In this document: one piece after another, positions 40,649-49,277 of the stretch
How the letters are laid out: the number at the start of each line of letters is the position of its first letter
Position numbering within the stretch: the first letter of the stretch is position 1
NCBI GenBank assembly: GCA_934643865.1
Contig: CAKUCX010000016.1
Location: forward strand, 1 to 55,737
Source of the DNA: an uncultured Kiritimatiellota bacterium
GTDB lineage: Bacteria; Verrucomicrobiota; Kiritimatiellia; RFP12; UBA1067
Direction: 5' to 3'
DNA: 55,737 nt
Program-made: the position numbers and the translations under genes
Notes under the pieces: generated by a model
Database searches by the model: none
The model's input: only the letters and a program-made list of their open reading frames with translations
What the model was told of the DNA's origin: nothing

Positions 40649-41182
40649 ATGTCTTTTACGCGCATCGGGCTCTTCGGCGGCAGCTTCAACCCCATCCACC
40701 GGGGGCATCTCCGCATTGCCGAACAGGCGTTGGCTGATTGGCGGCTGGACCGCCTGCTCGTCATCCCCGCGAAGGTGAATCCGTTTCGGGTCGGGGCGAG
40801 CGGCACGGACCTCGCGGGCGGCCTCCCCGACGCCGTGCGGTGGGAACTGGTGGCGGGCGCGTGCGCGGCGCATCCGAAGCTGGAGCCCTGGGATATCGAA
40901 CTGCGTCGCGCGGACGGGCCTTCGTATGCGATCGACACCGTGCGCGCGGCCGAGGCGCGATTCCCCGGGGCCGCGCTCTTCTACGTCATCGGCGAGGACA
41001 ACGTCGCGGGGCTTCCGCGCTGGAAGGACTGGGAGACGCTGAAGACGCGCGCGCGCTTCGTCTCCTACCCGCGCACGCGCGAATCCTCGACGGAAGTCCG
41101 CCGCCGCCTCGCCGCCGGCGAGCCGATCGACGACCTCGTGCCGCCTTGCGTGGCGGCGTATTTTGCCAAGGAGGCGCGATGA
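40649..41182 (+). CDS. nadD: Nicotinate-nucleotide adenylyltransferase
   Basis: 177 residues. Makes nicotinate adenine dinucleotide from NaMN and ATP. GLFGGSFNPIHRGHL holds the nucleotidyltransferase HxGH signature, and SSTEVRRRL the ISSTxIR signature. Slightly short for NadD (about 190-215). ATG 40649 directly follows the octamer array and has no ribosome binding site; no alternative in-frame start keeps the N-terminal GGSFNP strand. The TGA overlaps the coaB start. Confidence 0.94.
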   Translation: MSFTRIGLFGGSFNPIHRGHLRIAEQALADWRLDRLLVIPAKVNPFRVGASGTDLAGGLPDAVRWELVAGACAAHPKLEPWDIELRRADGPSYAIDTVRAAEARFPGAALFYVIGEDNVAGLPRWKDWETLKTRARFVSYPRTRESSTEVRRRLAAGEPIDDLVPPCVAAYFAKEAR

Positions 41183-41862
41183 CGCCGAACTGCCATTTCG
41201 TCGTGACGGCGGGGCCGACGCGCGAATACCTCGATCCCGTGCGGTTCCTCTCCAACCCCTCGACGGGGCGGATGGGCTTCGCCGTCGCGCGCGCCGCGCG
41301 CCGGGCCGGGCACGACGTCACGCTCATCGCGGGGCCCGTCGCGCTCCGCACGCCGCAGGGCGTGGCGCGCGTGGACGTCGTTTCGGCCCGCGACCTGCTC
41401 GCCGCCGTCCAGCGCGTCCTCGCGTCCGCCCCGGCCGGCCGGCCCGTCTGCCTCGTCATGACGGCGGCGGTGGCGGACTGGCGTCCGGCGGCCTGCGCGG
41501 CGTGGAAGCTCAAGAAGGGCGAGATGGCGGGGACGCTGAAGCTCGTCCGCAACCCCGACATCCTCAAGACGCTCAATGCCGCTCTCGCCCGGACGCCCTT
41601 CCCCGCCCCGCTCGTCCGCATCGGCTTCGCCGCCGAGACGGGCGCGCCGACGGCGGAGGCGGCGCGGAAGTGCCGCGAGAAGGGACTGGATCTCGTCGTC
41701 GGGAACGACGTGACGGCGGCGGGCTGCGGGTTCGGGACGACGACGAACCGCGTGACGTTCGTGCATCCCGACGGTTTCGCCGAGCCGCTGCCGCTTCTCT
41801 CGAAGGACGCGGTCGCGCGCCGCATCGTCGCCTTCGCCGCGTCGCGCGCATATGCGCGGTGA
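41179..41862 (+). CDS. coaB: Phosphopantothenate-cysteine ligase, stand-alone CoaB
   Basis: 227 residues. Joins 4'-phosphopantothenate and cysteine for CoA. Recognised by VTAGPTREYLDPVRFLSNPSTGRMG, MTAAVADWRP, KLKK, LVRNPDIL, GFAAET and NDV. The CoaC decarboxylase half found in the usual CoaBC fusion is missing, so CoaC must be encoded elsewhere. AAGGAGG precedes ATG, which overlaps the nadD stop. Confidence 0.92.
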   Translation: MTPNCHFVVTAGPTREYLDPVRFLSNPSTGRMGFAVARAARRAGHDVTLIAGPVALRTPQGVARVDVVSARDLLAAVQRVLASAPAGRPVCLVMTAAVADWRPAACAAWKLKKGEMAGTLKLVRNPDILKTLNAALARTPFPAPLVRIGFAAETGAPTAEAARKCREKGLDLVVGNDVTAAGCGFGTTTNRVTFVHPDGFAEPLPLLSKDAVARRIVAFAASRAYAR

Positions 41863-41904
41863 CGGCCTCGCCGGAGTCCGGGCGTCCCGGCCGGGCGCCG
41901 ACTA

Positions 41905-41913
41905 TGGTATACT
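41905..41913 (+). promoter_or_regulatory. Extended -10 promoter of the 462-residue unknown
   Basis: TGG-TATACT (-10 at 41908-41913), no -35 box. ATG 41935 is 21 nt on, with a weak AAGG. Confidence 0.6.
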
Positions 41914-41934
41914 GCAGTCGCCGCAAGGCTCATC

Positions 41935-43323
41935 ATGAACGCGATTTCCCCTGAAGAAAAGTCTTCGGCGTGTACGCTCTCGGACATGGAGATCTTCATC
42001 TTCCCCGAGCTTATGTACGCCCTCGTCCTCGCCAACATCCTCTCGCCGCGCCTCTGGGCGTGGCGAGATCTCGATTGGTTCGCCGGCATCCGCGCGATGC
42101 GCCCGAAGAAGCGCCTCCAGCGCCTTCGCCAGCACATCATGGACAACTACACGTTCAACCTCGACCTGGAGACCTGGGGCCTCACGACGCAGCAGGCCGA
42201 ACTCGCCCGCTTCGCGCCGTTCCTCGCGCCGGACGAGATCGCCCGCTCCAACGCGCTCTTCGGCTACCAGGGCGACGTCTACTACTACGACATCGACATC
42301 CGCCGCCACTTCGGTCTCGACACGTATTCCACCGACACGATCCCCTACTGGAAGACGGAGACGATCGAGGCGATGGACGCCTTCCGCCACAAGCCCGGCC
42401 ACGCCGTCGGCGCGGGCGAGTGCGTCTCCCTCGCCGGACTCTACGCCGCCGCCGCCTTCGTCGTCTGCGGCCTCCCGCTCGACACGATCTACCTGATGGC
42501 GACGCCCCTCCACTCCCAGAACTTCCTCGACGTCGACACCGGCATCCTCACGAACAACCGCCGCCTCGTCACGAAGGCCATGTGGGCGAACGGAACCGTC
42601 ATCTCCCGGCAGGCCCGCCGTGCGTTGGAACACGAGCGCGTGACGATCGTCTCCCACGCGACCGGCTACATCCATCTGCTCTATCCCGAGGCGACCATCT
42701 CGCAGGCCGTGTACGCGGACTTCTCCCGCAAGCTCGCCGCCTTCCTCGTGCCACCGGCGGACGCCGCCGACCAACGGCTCGTCACGCCCCGCCTCCCCGA
42801 CCCCGCGCGCGTTGCGTTCCGCACGGACGAGGCGCCCCTCGACCTGACCCCCGAGATGGACTACGACGCCGTTGCGCGGCGTCTTGCCGAGCTGCGCGCC
42901 GTCAACCGGCCCGCCGCCCTCGCCCCCTACGCCGCGCACGACCTTTCGGCGACGGAGGCCGCCCCCTTCGTCCAGGCCGCCCTCCGGCGCGCGCCCGTCT
43001 CGAAGGCCGCGCTCGCCGGGCTCGCCCCCGCCGCCGTCCTCGAACGGATTGCCGCGCTGGACGCCGCGTCCATCTACGACGGCCCCGGGCGCGTCGCCCA
43101 GCCGGACGAGGTGTGGAACTTCGGGCGCGGCGACGGGCTCGAAAAATGCTTCCTCGCGGCGAACCTCCTCGGCGGCGACGAGGTCCGCGTCGAGGACGGC
43201 GTCGCGACGCTCCTTGCGCGGGGCCGTGCGCGCTGCGCCTTCCCGACCGTCAAGCGCCCCCGTGAAACGCGCATCCCCCTGCCGCCCCCCGGCGTCCGGG
43301 AGCCGGAGGGGGCGGCGCGATGA
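41935..43323 (+). CDS. Conserved-looking unknown with a possible Cys-His-Asp triad
   Basis: 462 residues, no signal peptide, no recognised family. N-terminal part has FPELMYALVLANILSPRLW and PKKRLQRLRQHIMDNY. A central block, GAGECVSLAGLYAAAAFVVCGLP with C163, then ATPLHSQNFLDVDTGILTNN with H193 and D199/D201, has the order Cys-His-Asp seen in transglutaminase-like cysteine enzymes (inference from order and the helix after Cys). The C-terminal third is Ala/Pro-rich. Starts downstream of its own promoter; glgB follows after a separate promoter. Confidence 0.6.
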   Translation: MNAISPEEKSSACTLSDMEIFIFPELMYALVLANILSPRLWAWRDLDWFAGIRAMRPKKRLQRLRQHIMDNYTFNLDLETWGLTTQQAELARFAPFLAPDEIARSNALFGYQGDVYYYDIDIRRHFGLDTYSTDTIPYWKTETIEAMDAFRHKPGHAVGAGECVSLAGLYAAAAFVVCGLPLDTIYLMATPLHSQNFLDVDTGILTNNRRLVTKAMWANGTVISRQARRALEHERVTIVSHATGYIHLLYPEATISQAVYADFSRKLAAFLVPPADAADQRLVTPRLPDPARVAFRTDEAPLDLTPEMDYDAVARRLAELRAVNRPAALAPYAAHDLSATEAAPFVQAALRRAPVSKAALAGLAPAAVLERIAALDAASIYDGPGRVAQPDEVWNFGRGDGLEKCFLAANLLGGDEVRVEDGVATLLARGRARCAFPTVKRPRETRIPLPPPGVREPEGAAR

Positions 43324-43346
43324 CTCGGGACGGGCGCATCCGCGAG

Positions 43347-43375
43347 TTGACATTCCGGGCGGATTCCTGTACCAT
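43347..43375 (+). promoter_or_regulatory. Promoter of glgB
   Basis: TTGACA (43347-43352), 17-nt spacer, TACCAT (43370-43375). Leader of about 95 nt. Confidence 0.7.
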
Positions 43376-43475
43376 CGCGTTCAGGTCTTTGGGGCGCGCG
43401 GGGCTTCAACGTGCGCGCCGGGGCCCGAGCCCGGATGACGACGGGGCTCTCGTTGGATTCGCGTGGAGGTACGGC

Positions 43476-43520
43476 ATGGCATGGCTGGAAGAAAAATCCT
43501 GCGGGGCGGGCGGCGCGTGA
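43476..43520 (+). CDS. Fourteen-residue leader ORF before glgB
   Basis: ATG 43476 has GGAGG at 6 nt and encodes MAWLEEKSCGAGGA. Its TGA (43518-43520) overlaps a GTG (43517) that is in frame with glgB. If glgB starts there, this is a coupled leader. If glgB starts at ATG 43481, the short ORF just overlaps it. Confidence 0.35.
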   Translation: MAWLEEKSCGAGGA

Positions 43521-45511
43521 GCCCGGCGCCCCATCTCCTCGACGACCCGTATCTCGCGCCCTACGCGGACGCGATTCGCGGGCGTGCGGCGCATGCCGAG
43601 GCCCGTGCCGCCGAATTGACGGGGGGCGCGGGGCGGCTTGCGGACTGGGCGAGCGCGCACGAGTATTTCGGCCTCCACCGCACGGCGACGGGCTGGGTCT
43701 TCCGCGAATGGGCGCCGCACGCGACGGAGATATGGCTCGTCGGCGACTTCTCGAAGTGGCAGCTCCTGCCGCGCTTCAAGCTCAAACGGCTGCCCGGAAC
43801 GGACGTGTGGGAGCGCACCTTTCCCGCGCGCCTCATCCGCCACCGCCAGTTCTACCGGCTGGAGATGTGCTGGAACGGCGGGCGCGGCGAGCGGATTCCC
43901 GCCTACGCGCGCCGCGTGGTGCAGGACGCCGCGACGAACCTCTTCTGCGCGCAGGTCTGGCAGCCGAAGGAGCCGTACGTCTGGCGGAACCGCGCGCCCG
44001 TCGGGCGGACGAAGCCGCCCCGCATCTACGAGGCCCACGTCGGCATGGCGGGCGAGGAGCGGAAGGTGGCGACCTACGCGGAGTTCCGCGACCGCGTGCT
44101 GCCGCGCATCAAGGCGGCCGGATACAACGTCGTGCAGCTGATGGCCGTGATGGAGCATCCCTACTACGGCAGCTTCGGGTACCACGTCTCCAGCTTCTTC
44201 GCGGCGAGTTCGCGCTTCGGGACGCCCGAGGACCTGAAGAGCCTCGTCGACACGGCGCACGGGATGGGGCTGCGGGTCATCATGGACCTCGTCCACTCGC
44301 ACGCCGTGAAGAACGAGCGGGACGGCCTCTCGCTCTTCGACGGCACGCCCTACCAGTATTTCCACGACGGCCCCAAGGGCTGGCACCGCGCGTGGGACTC
44401 GCGCTGCTTCGACTACGGCAAGACGGAGGTGCTGCACTTCCTCCTCTCGAACTGCCGCTACTGGCTCGACGAGTTCCGCTTCGACGGCTACCGCTTCGAC
44501 GGCGTGACCTCGATGCTCTACTGGGACCACGGCCTCGGCGCGGCCTTCACGAATTATGCCCAGTATTTCAACGGCTCGGTGGACGACGACGCCTGGTGCT
44601 ACCTCGCGCTCGCGAACCGCGTCATCCACGAGGTGAAGCCCGCCGCGATCACGATCGCCGAGGACGTGAGCGGCATGCCCGGGTGCGCCGCGCCGCGCGC
44701 GGACGGCGGGATGGGCTTCGACTACCGCATGGCGATGGGCGTGCCGGACATGTGGTTCCACCTCGCGGAGAAGGTGCGCGACGAGGACTGGAACATGCAC
44801 GGCCTCTACCACGCGCTCACGGACAAGCGCGCCGAGGAGAAGGTCGTCTCCTACGTGGAGAGCCACGACCAGGCGCTCGTGGGCGGCAAGACGTTCTTCT
44901 TCCAGCTCGTCGACGCGGCCATCTACGACGGGATGGGCGTGGACCAGCACGGGCTCGTCATCGAGCGCGGCGTCGCGCTCCACAAGATGGCGCGGCTCGC
45001 GACGTGCGCGCTCGCGCAGGACGGCTACCTCAACTTCATGGGCAACGAGTTCGGGCACCCCGAGTGGATCGACTTCCCGCGCGCGGAGAACGGTTGGAGC
45101 TACGACCACGCGCGGCGGCAGTGGAGCCTGCGCGACGATCCGAACCTGCGCTTCAAGGCGTTGGGGGACTTCGACGCGGCAATGCTCCGCACGGTCCGTC
45201 CGGGCGGCGTGCCCGTGCCGCTCTGCGCGCACGACGGGGACAAGGTGCTCGCGTTCTGGCGGGACGGGCGCGTCTACGTGTTCAACTTCAACGCGACGCG
45301 CTCCTTCACGGACTACGGCGTCCTCGTGCCGCCGGGGCGGCGCTTCCGGCTCGTCCTCGACACGGACGAGGTGCGCTTCGGCGGGCAGGGGCGCCTCGCG
45401 CCGCGCCAGATCCTCACGCCAGAACCCGTCGTGAAGGACCGCGAACGGGTCGATGTCGTCAAACTGTACCTACCGGCGCGCACAGCGCTTGTCCTGGAGA
45501 GAATGAAATGA
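43481..45511 (+). CDS. glgB: 1,4-alpha-glucan branching enzyme, eukaryote-type GH13
   Basis: About 676 residues. Introduces alpha-1,6 branches in glycogen. CBM48-like N-terminal part (EYFGLHRTATGWVFREWAPHA), then the GH13 barrel: VHSHAVKN, DGYRFDGVTSML (D340 nucleophile), ITIAEDVSG (E394 acid/base) and YVESHDQALVGGKT. It resembles the shorter subfamily of eukaryotes and some bacteria (GH13_8) rather than E. coli GlgB. Start uncertain: GTG 43463, ATG 43481 and GTG 43517 are all in frame before the conserved DPYLAPY. ATGA overlap with the next gene. Confidence 0.93.
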   Translation: MAGRKILRGGRRVSPAPHLLDDPYLAPYADAIRGRAAHAEARAAELTGGAGRLADWASAHEYFGLHRTATGWVFREWAPHATEIWLVGDFSKWQLLPRFKLKRLPGTDVWERTFPARLIRHRQFYRLEMCWNGGRGERIPAYARRVVQDAATNLFCAQVWQPKEPYVWRNRAPVGRTKPPRIYEAHVGMAGEERKVATYAEFRDRVLPRIKAAGYNVVQLMAVMEHPYYGSFGYHVSSFFAASSRFGTPEDLKSLVDTAHGMGLRVIMDLVHSHAVKNERDGLSLFDGTPYQYFHDGPKGWHRAWDSRCFDYGKTEVLHFLLSNCRYWLDEFRFDGYRFDGVTSMLYWDHGLGAAFTNYAQYFNGSVDDDAWCYLALANRVIHEVKPAAITIAEDVSGMPGCAAPRADGGMGFDYRMAMGVPDMWFHLAEKVRDEDWNMHGLYHALTDKRAEEKVVSYVESHDQALVGGKTFFFQLVDAAIYDGMGVDQHGLVIERGVALHKMARLATCALAQDGYLNFMGNEFGHPEWIDFPRAENGWSYDHARRQWSLRDDPNLRFKALGDFDAAMLRTVRPGGVPVPLCAHDGDKVLAFWRDGRVYVFNFNATRSFTDYGVLVPPGRRFRLVLDTDEVRFGGQGRLAPRQILTPEPVVKDRERVDVVKLYLPARTALVLERMK

Positions 45512-46929
45512 GCATGAACATGAAGAGAAGATCGTTTCTGAAGTCCACCCTGCTGGCGGCGCCGTTCATCGGCGGCTGCGGCACGTTCGGCGGCGGGTAC
45601 GCGGCGCTGCGCCGTCCGCCGGCGAACGGACGCCTCAACCTCGCGGTGATCGGCTGCGGCACGATGGGCGCGGGCAACATGCAGGGGTTTCTCGCCGATC
45701 CGCGCGTGCGCGTGGCGGTGGTGTGCGACCCCGTGTTCGCCTGCCCCACCTACGGCTACAACGCGAAGACGCCCGGCGGGCGCAAGCCGTTCAAGGAGAC
45801 CGTCGACAAACGCTACGGGAACACGGACTGCCGCATGGTCGCCGACTGGCGCGAGGTCGTCGCCGACCCGACCGTCGATGCCGTCCTCGTCTCGACGACC
45901 GACCACTGGCATGCGCTCATCTCCGTCGCCGCGATGAAGGCCGGCAAGCACGTCTACTGCCAGAAGCCGATGACGCTCGGCGTCTCGGAGGGCAAGGTCA
46001 TGGTGGAGGTGGCGAAGCGGAGCGGTGTCGTCTTCCAGGTCGGTTCCCAGCAGCGCAGCGCAAGCGAGTTCCGCGTGGCGTGCGAGCTCTTCATGAACGG
46101 CTACCTCGGCGACTGCACGACCTGCACGATCGGCCTCACCTACCCGCACAACGACTCGCGCGGCAACCACCACGCGCGCAACGCCGCGCGCACGGCGGCG
46201 CCGGCGTACTTCGACCCGAAGGGAATGTGGGACATGTGGCAGGGCCCGGCCGCGCACTGGGAGGACAATGCGTTCATCCCCGGCATCCACGAGCCGCTCG
46301 CCTGGCGCTGGAACTGGCGCACGGGCTCGGGCACGATCGCGGACTGGGGCGCGCACCACCTCGACATCCTCCAGTGGGCACTCGGCAAGGACCGTTCGGG
46401 ACCGGTCGCGATCGAGAACTTCAGCTGCGACTTCCAGCCGCCGGACGCGCTCGTCGCGCCGGACGTCTTCTCCACGCCCTATCACTTCTCGTTCGACGTC
46501 GTCTACGCCAACGGCTTCCGCGCCCGCGTCGCCGACACCTCGAAGGCGAAGCAGGGCCTCACGTTCCACGCCGCGAAGGGCGACCTCTTCGTGACGCGCG
46601 GCAAGCTGGAGCGCCCGAAGCACCTGCGCAAGTGGAACGAGAAGCGCGACCTGAAGGACGGCGACGTGCGCCTCTACCGGAACGCGAAGGCGCATTCGCA
46701 CGAGATGGACTTCGTCGACGGCATCTTCGACGGCACGCCCACGGCGACGGACTGCGAGATCGGCCACCGCTCCATCACGATCGCGCACCTCGCGAACGCC
46801 TGCGCGCGCCTCGGCCTCAAGGGGCTCAAGTGGGATCCTGCGGCCGAGCGCGTCGTCGGACCGAACGCGGCGGCGGTCGAGAAGGACCTCGTCGTCCGGC
46901 ACCACAACGGCTGGAAGCTCGAAGCGTAA
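45508..46929 (+). CDS. Tat-exported Gfo/Idh/MocA-family oxidoreductase
   Basis: 473 residues. The N-terminus MKRRSFLKSTLLAAPFIGGC is a twin-arginine signal ending in a lipobox-like IGGC, so a periplasmic or lipid-anchored protein. Rossmann part AVIGCGTMGAGNM, substrate-domain start YCQKPMTLGV with the EKP-like Lys, and GTIADWGAHHLDILQWALG holding the active-site His region. This type is abundant in PVC and Bacteroidetes genomes and often acts on sugars or glycosides. ATG 45508 overlaps the glgB stop and has GGAGAGA upstream; ATGs at 45514 and 45520 are alternatives. Cofactor and substrate not deducible. Confidence 0.9.
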   Translation: MSMNMKRRSFLKSTLLAAPFIGGCGTFGGGYAALRRPPANGRLNLAVIGCGTMGAGNMQGFLADPRVRVAVVCDPVFACPTYGYNAKTPGGRKPFKETVDKRYGNTDCRMVADWREVVADPTVDAVLVSTTDHWHALISVAAMKAGKHVYCQKPMTLGVSEGKVMVEVAKRSGVVFQVGSQQRSASEFRVACELFMNGYLGDCTTCTIGLTYPHNDSRGNHHARNAARTAAPAYFDPKGMWDMWQGPAAHWEDNAFIPGIHEPLAWRWNWRTGSGTIADWGAHHLDILQWALGKDRSGPVAIENFSCDFQPPDALVAPDVFSTPYHFSFDVVYANGFRARVADTSKAKQGLTFHAAKGDLFVTRGKLERPKHLRKWNEKRDLKDGDVRLYRNAKAHSHEMDFVDGIFDGTPTATDCEIGHRSITIAHLANACARLGLKGLKWDPAAERVVGPNAAAVEKDLVVRHHNGWKLEA

Positions 46930-46948
46930 ATCCCGCTTCCCTTTTCGC

Positions 46949-46972
46949 CGCGAGAAGGTTATACTTCTCGCG
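46949..46972. promoter_or_regulatory. Palindrome over the -10 box
   Basis: CGCGAGAAG-GTTATA-CTTCTCGCG, perfect 9-bp arms, 20 nt after the oxidoreductase stop. It covers the -10 box of the next gene, so it could be an operator or a stem-loop ending the upstream transcript. Confidence 0.55.
46960..46965 (+). promoter_or_regulatory. -10 box of the surface-repeat protein gene
   Basis: TATACT within the palindrome. A weak TTCCCT lies 17 nt upstream. Confidence 0.5.
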
Positions 46973-46995
46973 CGCAAGACCATAAGGAGACGAAC

Positions 46996-47475
46996 ATGAA
47001 GAAACTGTTGACTGCACTGATGATTCTCGCCGCGTCCGCGACGCTCAAGGCCGGCACGGACGGATATGTGATGCTTTCGGTGTTCTCGCCCGGCCAGATC
47101 CCGATTGCGGCCACGTCCCTCAACGGTGTGCGCCTCAACCTCATCTACGGCGAATGCCAGAACCTCAACGGCCTCGACGTGGGCCTCGTGGGGCGCGTGC
47201 GCGAGAACGTGAACGGCCTCCAGGCCGCCGCCGTCAGCGTGGTGGGCACGGACGTCGCCGGCGTCCAGCTGGGCCTCGTGAACGTCGTGGAGGCCGACTT
47301 CGCCGGCTTCCAGCTCGCGCTCTGGAACGACGTCGGCGCGACCGCAAAGGGCCTCCAGATCGGCCTCGTCAACTGGGCGAACGCGCTTGAGGGCCTCCAG
47401 ATCGGCCTTCTGAACATCATCGACGAGCCGCAGCAGACGAGCCGCTGCCTGCCGGTCGTGAACTTCGGGTGGTAG
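46996..47475 (+). CDS. Small exported protein with GLQxGLVN repeats
   Basis: 159 residues with a signal peptide (MKKLLTALMILAASATLKA). The mature part has about five 15-residue repeats around G(L/V/F)Q(L/I)(G/A)L(V/L)N, for example VAGVQLGLVNVV, AKGLQIGLVNWA and LEGLQIGLLNII. This matches the LA_2272-type surface repeat I recall from spirochaetes and other bacteria, probably an outer-membrane-associated beta structure. AAGGAG before ATG. Ends PVVNFGW with an aromatic terminal residue, as outer-membrane proteins often do. Confidence 0.7.
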   Translation: MKKLLTALMILAASATLKAGTDGYVMLSVFSPGQIPIAATSLNGVRLNLIYGECQNLNGLDVGLVGRVRENVNGLQAAAVSVVGTDVAGVQLGLVNVVEADFAGFQLALWNDVGATAKGLQIGLVNWANALEGLQIGLLNIIDEPQQTSRCLPVVNFGW

Positions 47476-47500
47476 ATTCCGGGCGGTGGTGGACCCCAAC

Positions 47501-49222
47501 ATGGACAGCGACAAAGGGCCGGACACGAGCCGGCATTTCCTGCGGCAGTGGATCGAGGAGGACGTCGCCGCCGGCCGCACGGGCGGCACGGTGGTGACGC
47601 GCTTCCCGCCCGAGCCGAACGGCTACCTCCACATCGGCCACGCGAAGGCCGTGTGCGTCGACTTCGGCATGGCGCAGCTCTTCGGCGGCGAATGCCATCT
47701 GCGCCTCGACGACACGAATCCGGCGAAGGAGTCGGACGAATACGCCGAGAACATCAAGAACGACATCCGCTGGCTCGGCTTCCAGTGGTCGGGCCCGGGC
47801 GACGCCGGCGAGGCGGGCTTCTACAACGCCTCGAACATGTTCGAGAAGATGTACCGGATTGCCGAGGAGCTGATCCGGCGCGGACAGGCCTACTGTTGCA
47901 ACCTCACGCAGGAGGCGTGGAAGGACTACCGGGGCGTGCCGGAGAAGCCGGGCCGCCCCTCGCCCTCCCGCGACACCGATCCCGAACGCAACCTGCGCAT
48001 CTTCCACGAGATGCGCGATGGCAAGTACGCCGACGGCGAGTGGTGTCTGCGGGCGAAGATCGACATGGCCTCGCCCAACATCCATTTCCGCGACCCCGTC
48101 CTCTACCGCATCCGCCACGTCGCGCACTACCACCTGGGCAATGCGTGGTGCGTGTACCCGATGTACGACTTCGCGCATCCGATTGAGGACGCGCTGGAGG
48201 GCGTCACGCACTCGATGTGTACGCTGGAGTTCGAGGTCCACCGTCCGCTCTACGACTGGGTGGTGGACCGCATGGACGAGCAGGGGCTGCTCACGGTGCG
48301 CAACGGCGTGAAGATCCGTCCGCACCAGCGCGAGTTCGCGCGCCTCAACATCACGTACACCGTGATGTCGAAGCGCCTCCTGCTGCAGCTCGTCACCGAG
48401 AAGCACGTCTCCGGCTGGGACGACCCCCGCATGCCGACCGTGTGCGCCATGCGCCGCCGGGGCTTCCCGCCCGCCGCGATCCGCGCGTTCTGCGAGCGCG
48501 TGGGCGTGACGAAAATCGAGAGCGAGAGCGACCCCGCGCTGCTTGAATGGTGTGTGCGCGAAGAACTCAACAAGACGGCCGCGCGCCGCATGGCCGTCCT
48601 CGACCCAGTGAAGCTCGTCATCGAGAACTTCACGGGCACGCGCACCGTCACGAAGCCGAACAATCCGCTCGACGCGGCGGCGGGGACGCGCGAGATCCCG
48701 TTCTCGCGCGAACTCTGGATCGACCGCGCCGACTTCCAGGAGAACCCGGAGAAGAAGTTCTTCCGCCTGGCGCCCGGCCGCGAAGTGCGCCTCGCCGGGG
48801 CGTGCATCGTCACCTGCACGGGCTTCGAGAAGGACGCCGAGGGGAAGATCACGCTCATCCGCTGCACCTGGGACGAGGGCAGCTGGGGCGGCAACCCGTC
48901 CGACGGGCGCAAGGTGAAGGGCACGATCCACTGGGTCGACGCCGCGACCGCCGTCCCGGCCGAGGTGCGACTCTACGACCGCCTCTTCACGGTGCCCGAT
49001 CCGCTGAAGGACGGCCCCGAGCATTTCCTCGACTACATGAACCGCGATTCGCTGAAGACGGGCACGGCCTACGTCGAGCCCGCGCTCGCCGCCGCCGCGC
49101 CCGGCGACCGCTTCCAGTTCGAGCGGACCGGCTACTTCGTGGCCGATACGCGGGACTCGAAGCCCGGCGCCCCGGTCTTCAACCGCACGGTCACGCTGAA
49201 GGACTCCTACCGCCCCGCATAG
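47501..49222 (+). CDS. glnS: Glutaminyl-tRNA synthetase
   Basis: 573 residues. Charges tRNA-Gln. Class I motifs: PPEPNGYLHIGHAK (HIGH at 44-47) and VMSKRLL (KMSKS-like), with LRLDDTNPAKE, YPMYDFAHPIEDALEGVTHS and a C-terminal anticodon-binding beta-barrel part. The DAxDTN-type GlnRS features set it apart from GltX. ATG 47501 chosen; GTG 47486 adds five residues. No clear ribosome binding site. Presence of GlnS means direct charging is possible, without Gat amidotransferase for tRNA-Gln. Confidence 0.95.
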   Translation: MDSDKGPDTSRHFLRQWIEEDVAAGRTGGTVVTRFPPEPNGYLHIGHAKAVCVDFGMAQLFGGECHLRLDDTNPAKESDEYAENIKNDIRWLGFQWSGPGDAGEAGFYNASNMFEKMYRIAEELIRRGQAYCCNLTQEAWKDYRGVPEKPGRPSPSRDTDPERNLRIFHEMRDGKYADGEWCLRAKIDMASPNIHFRDPVLYRIRHVAHYHLGNAWCVYPMYDFAHPIEDALEGVTHSMCTLEFEVHRPLYDWVVDRMDEQGLLTVRNGVKIRPHQREFARLNITYTVMSKRLLLQLVTEKHVSGWDDPRMPTVCAMRRRGFPPAAIRAFCERVGVTKIESESDPALLEWCVREELNKTAARRMAVLDPVKLVIENFTGTRTVTKPNNPLDAAAGTREIPFSRELWIDRADFQENPEKKFFRLAPGREVRLAGACIVTCTGFEKDAEGKITLIRCTWDEGSWGGNPSDGRKVKGTIHWVDAATAVPAEVRLYDRLFTVPDPLKDGPEHFLDYMNRDSLKTGTAYVEPALAAAAPGDRFQFERTGYFVADTRDSKPGAPVFNRTVTLKDSYRPA

Positions 49223-49261
49223 AGGCGGGCGGGGGCGCGATCCGCCGTGGCCGCGCCGTTG

Positions 49262-49270
49262 TGGTAAACT
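49262..49270 (+). promoter_or_regulatory. Extended -10 promoter of polA
   Basis: TGG-TAAACT (-10 at 49265-49270), no -35. GTG 49278 lies 7 nt after it. Confidence 0.65.
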
Positions 49271-49277
49271 ATCCGGC

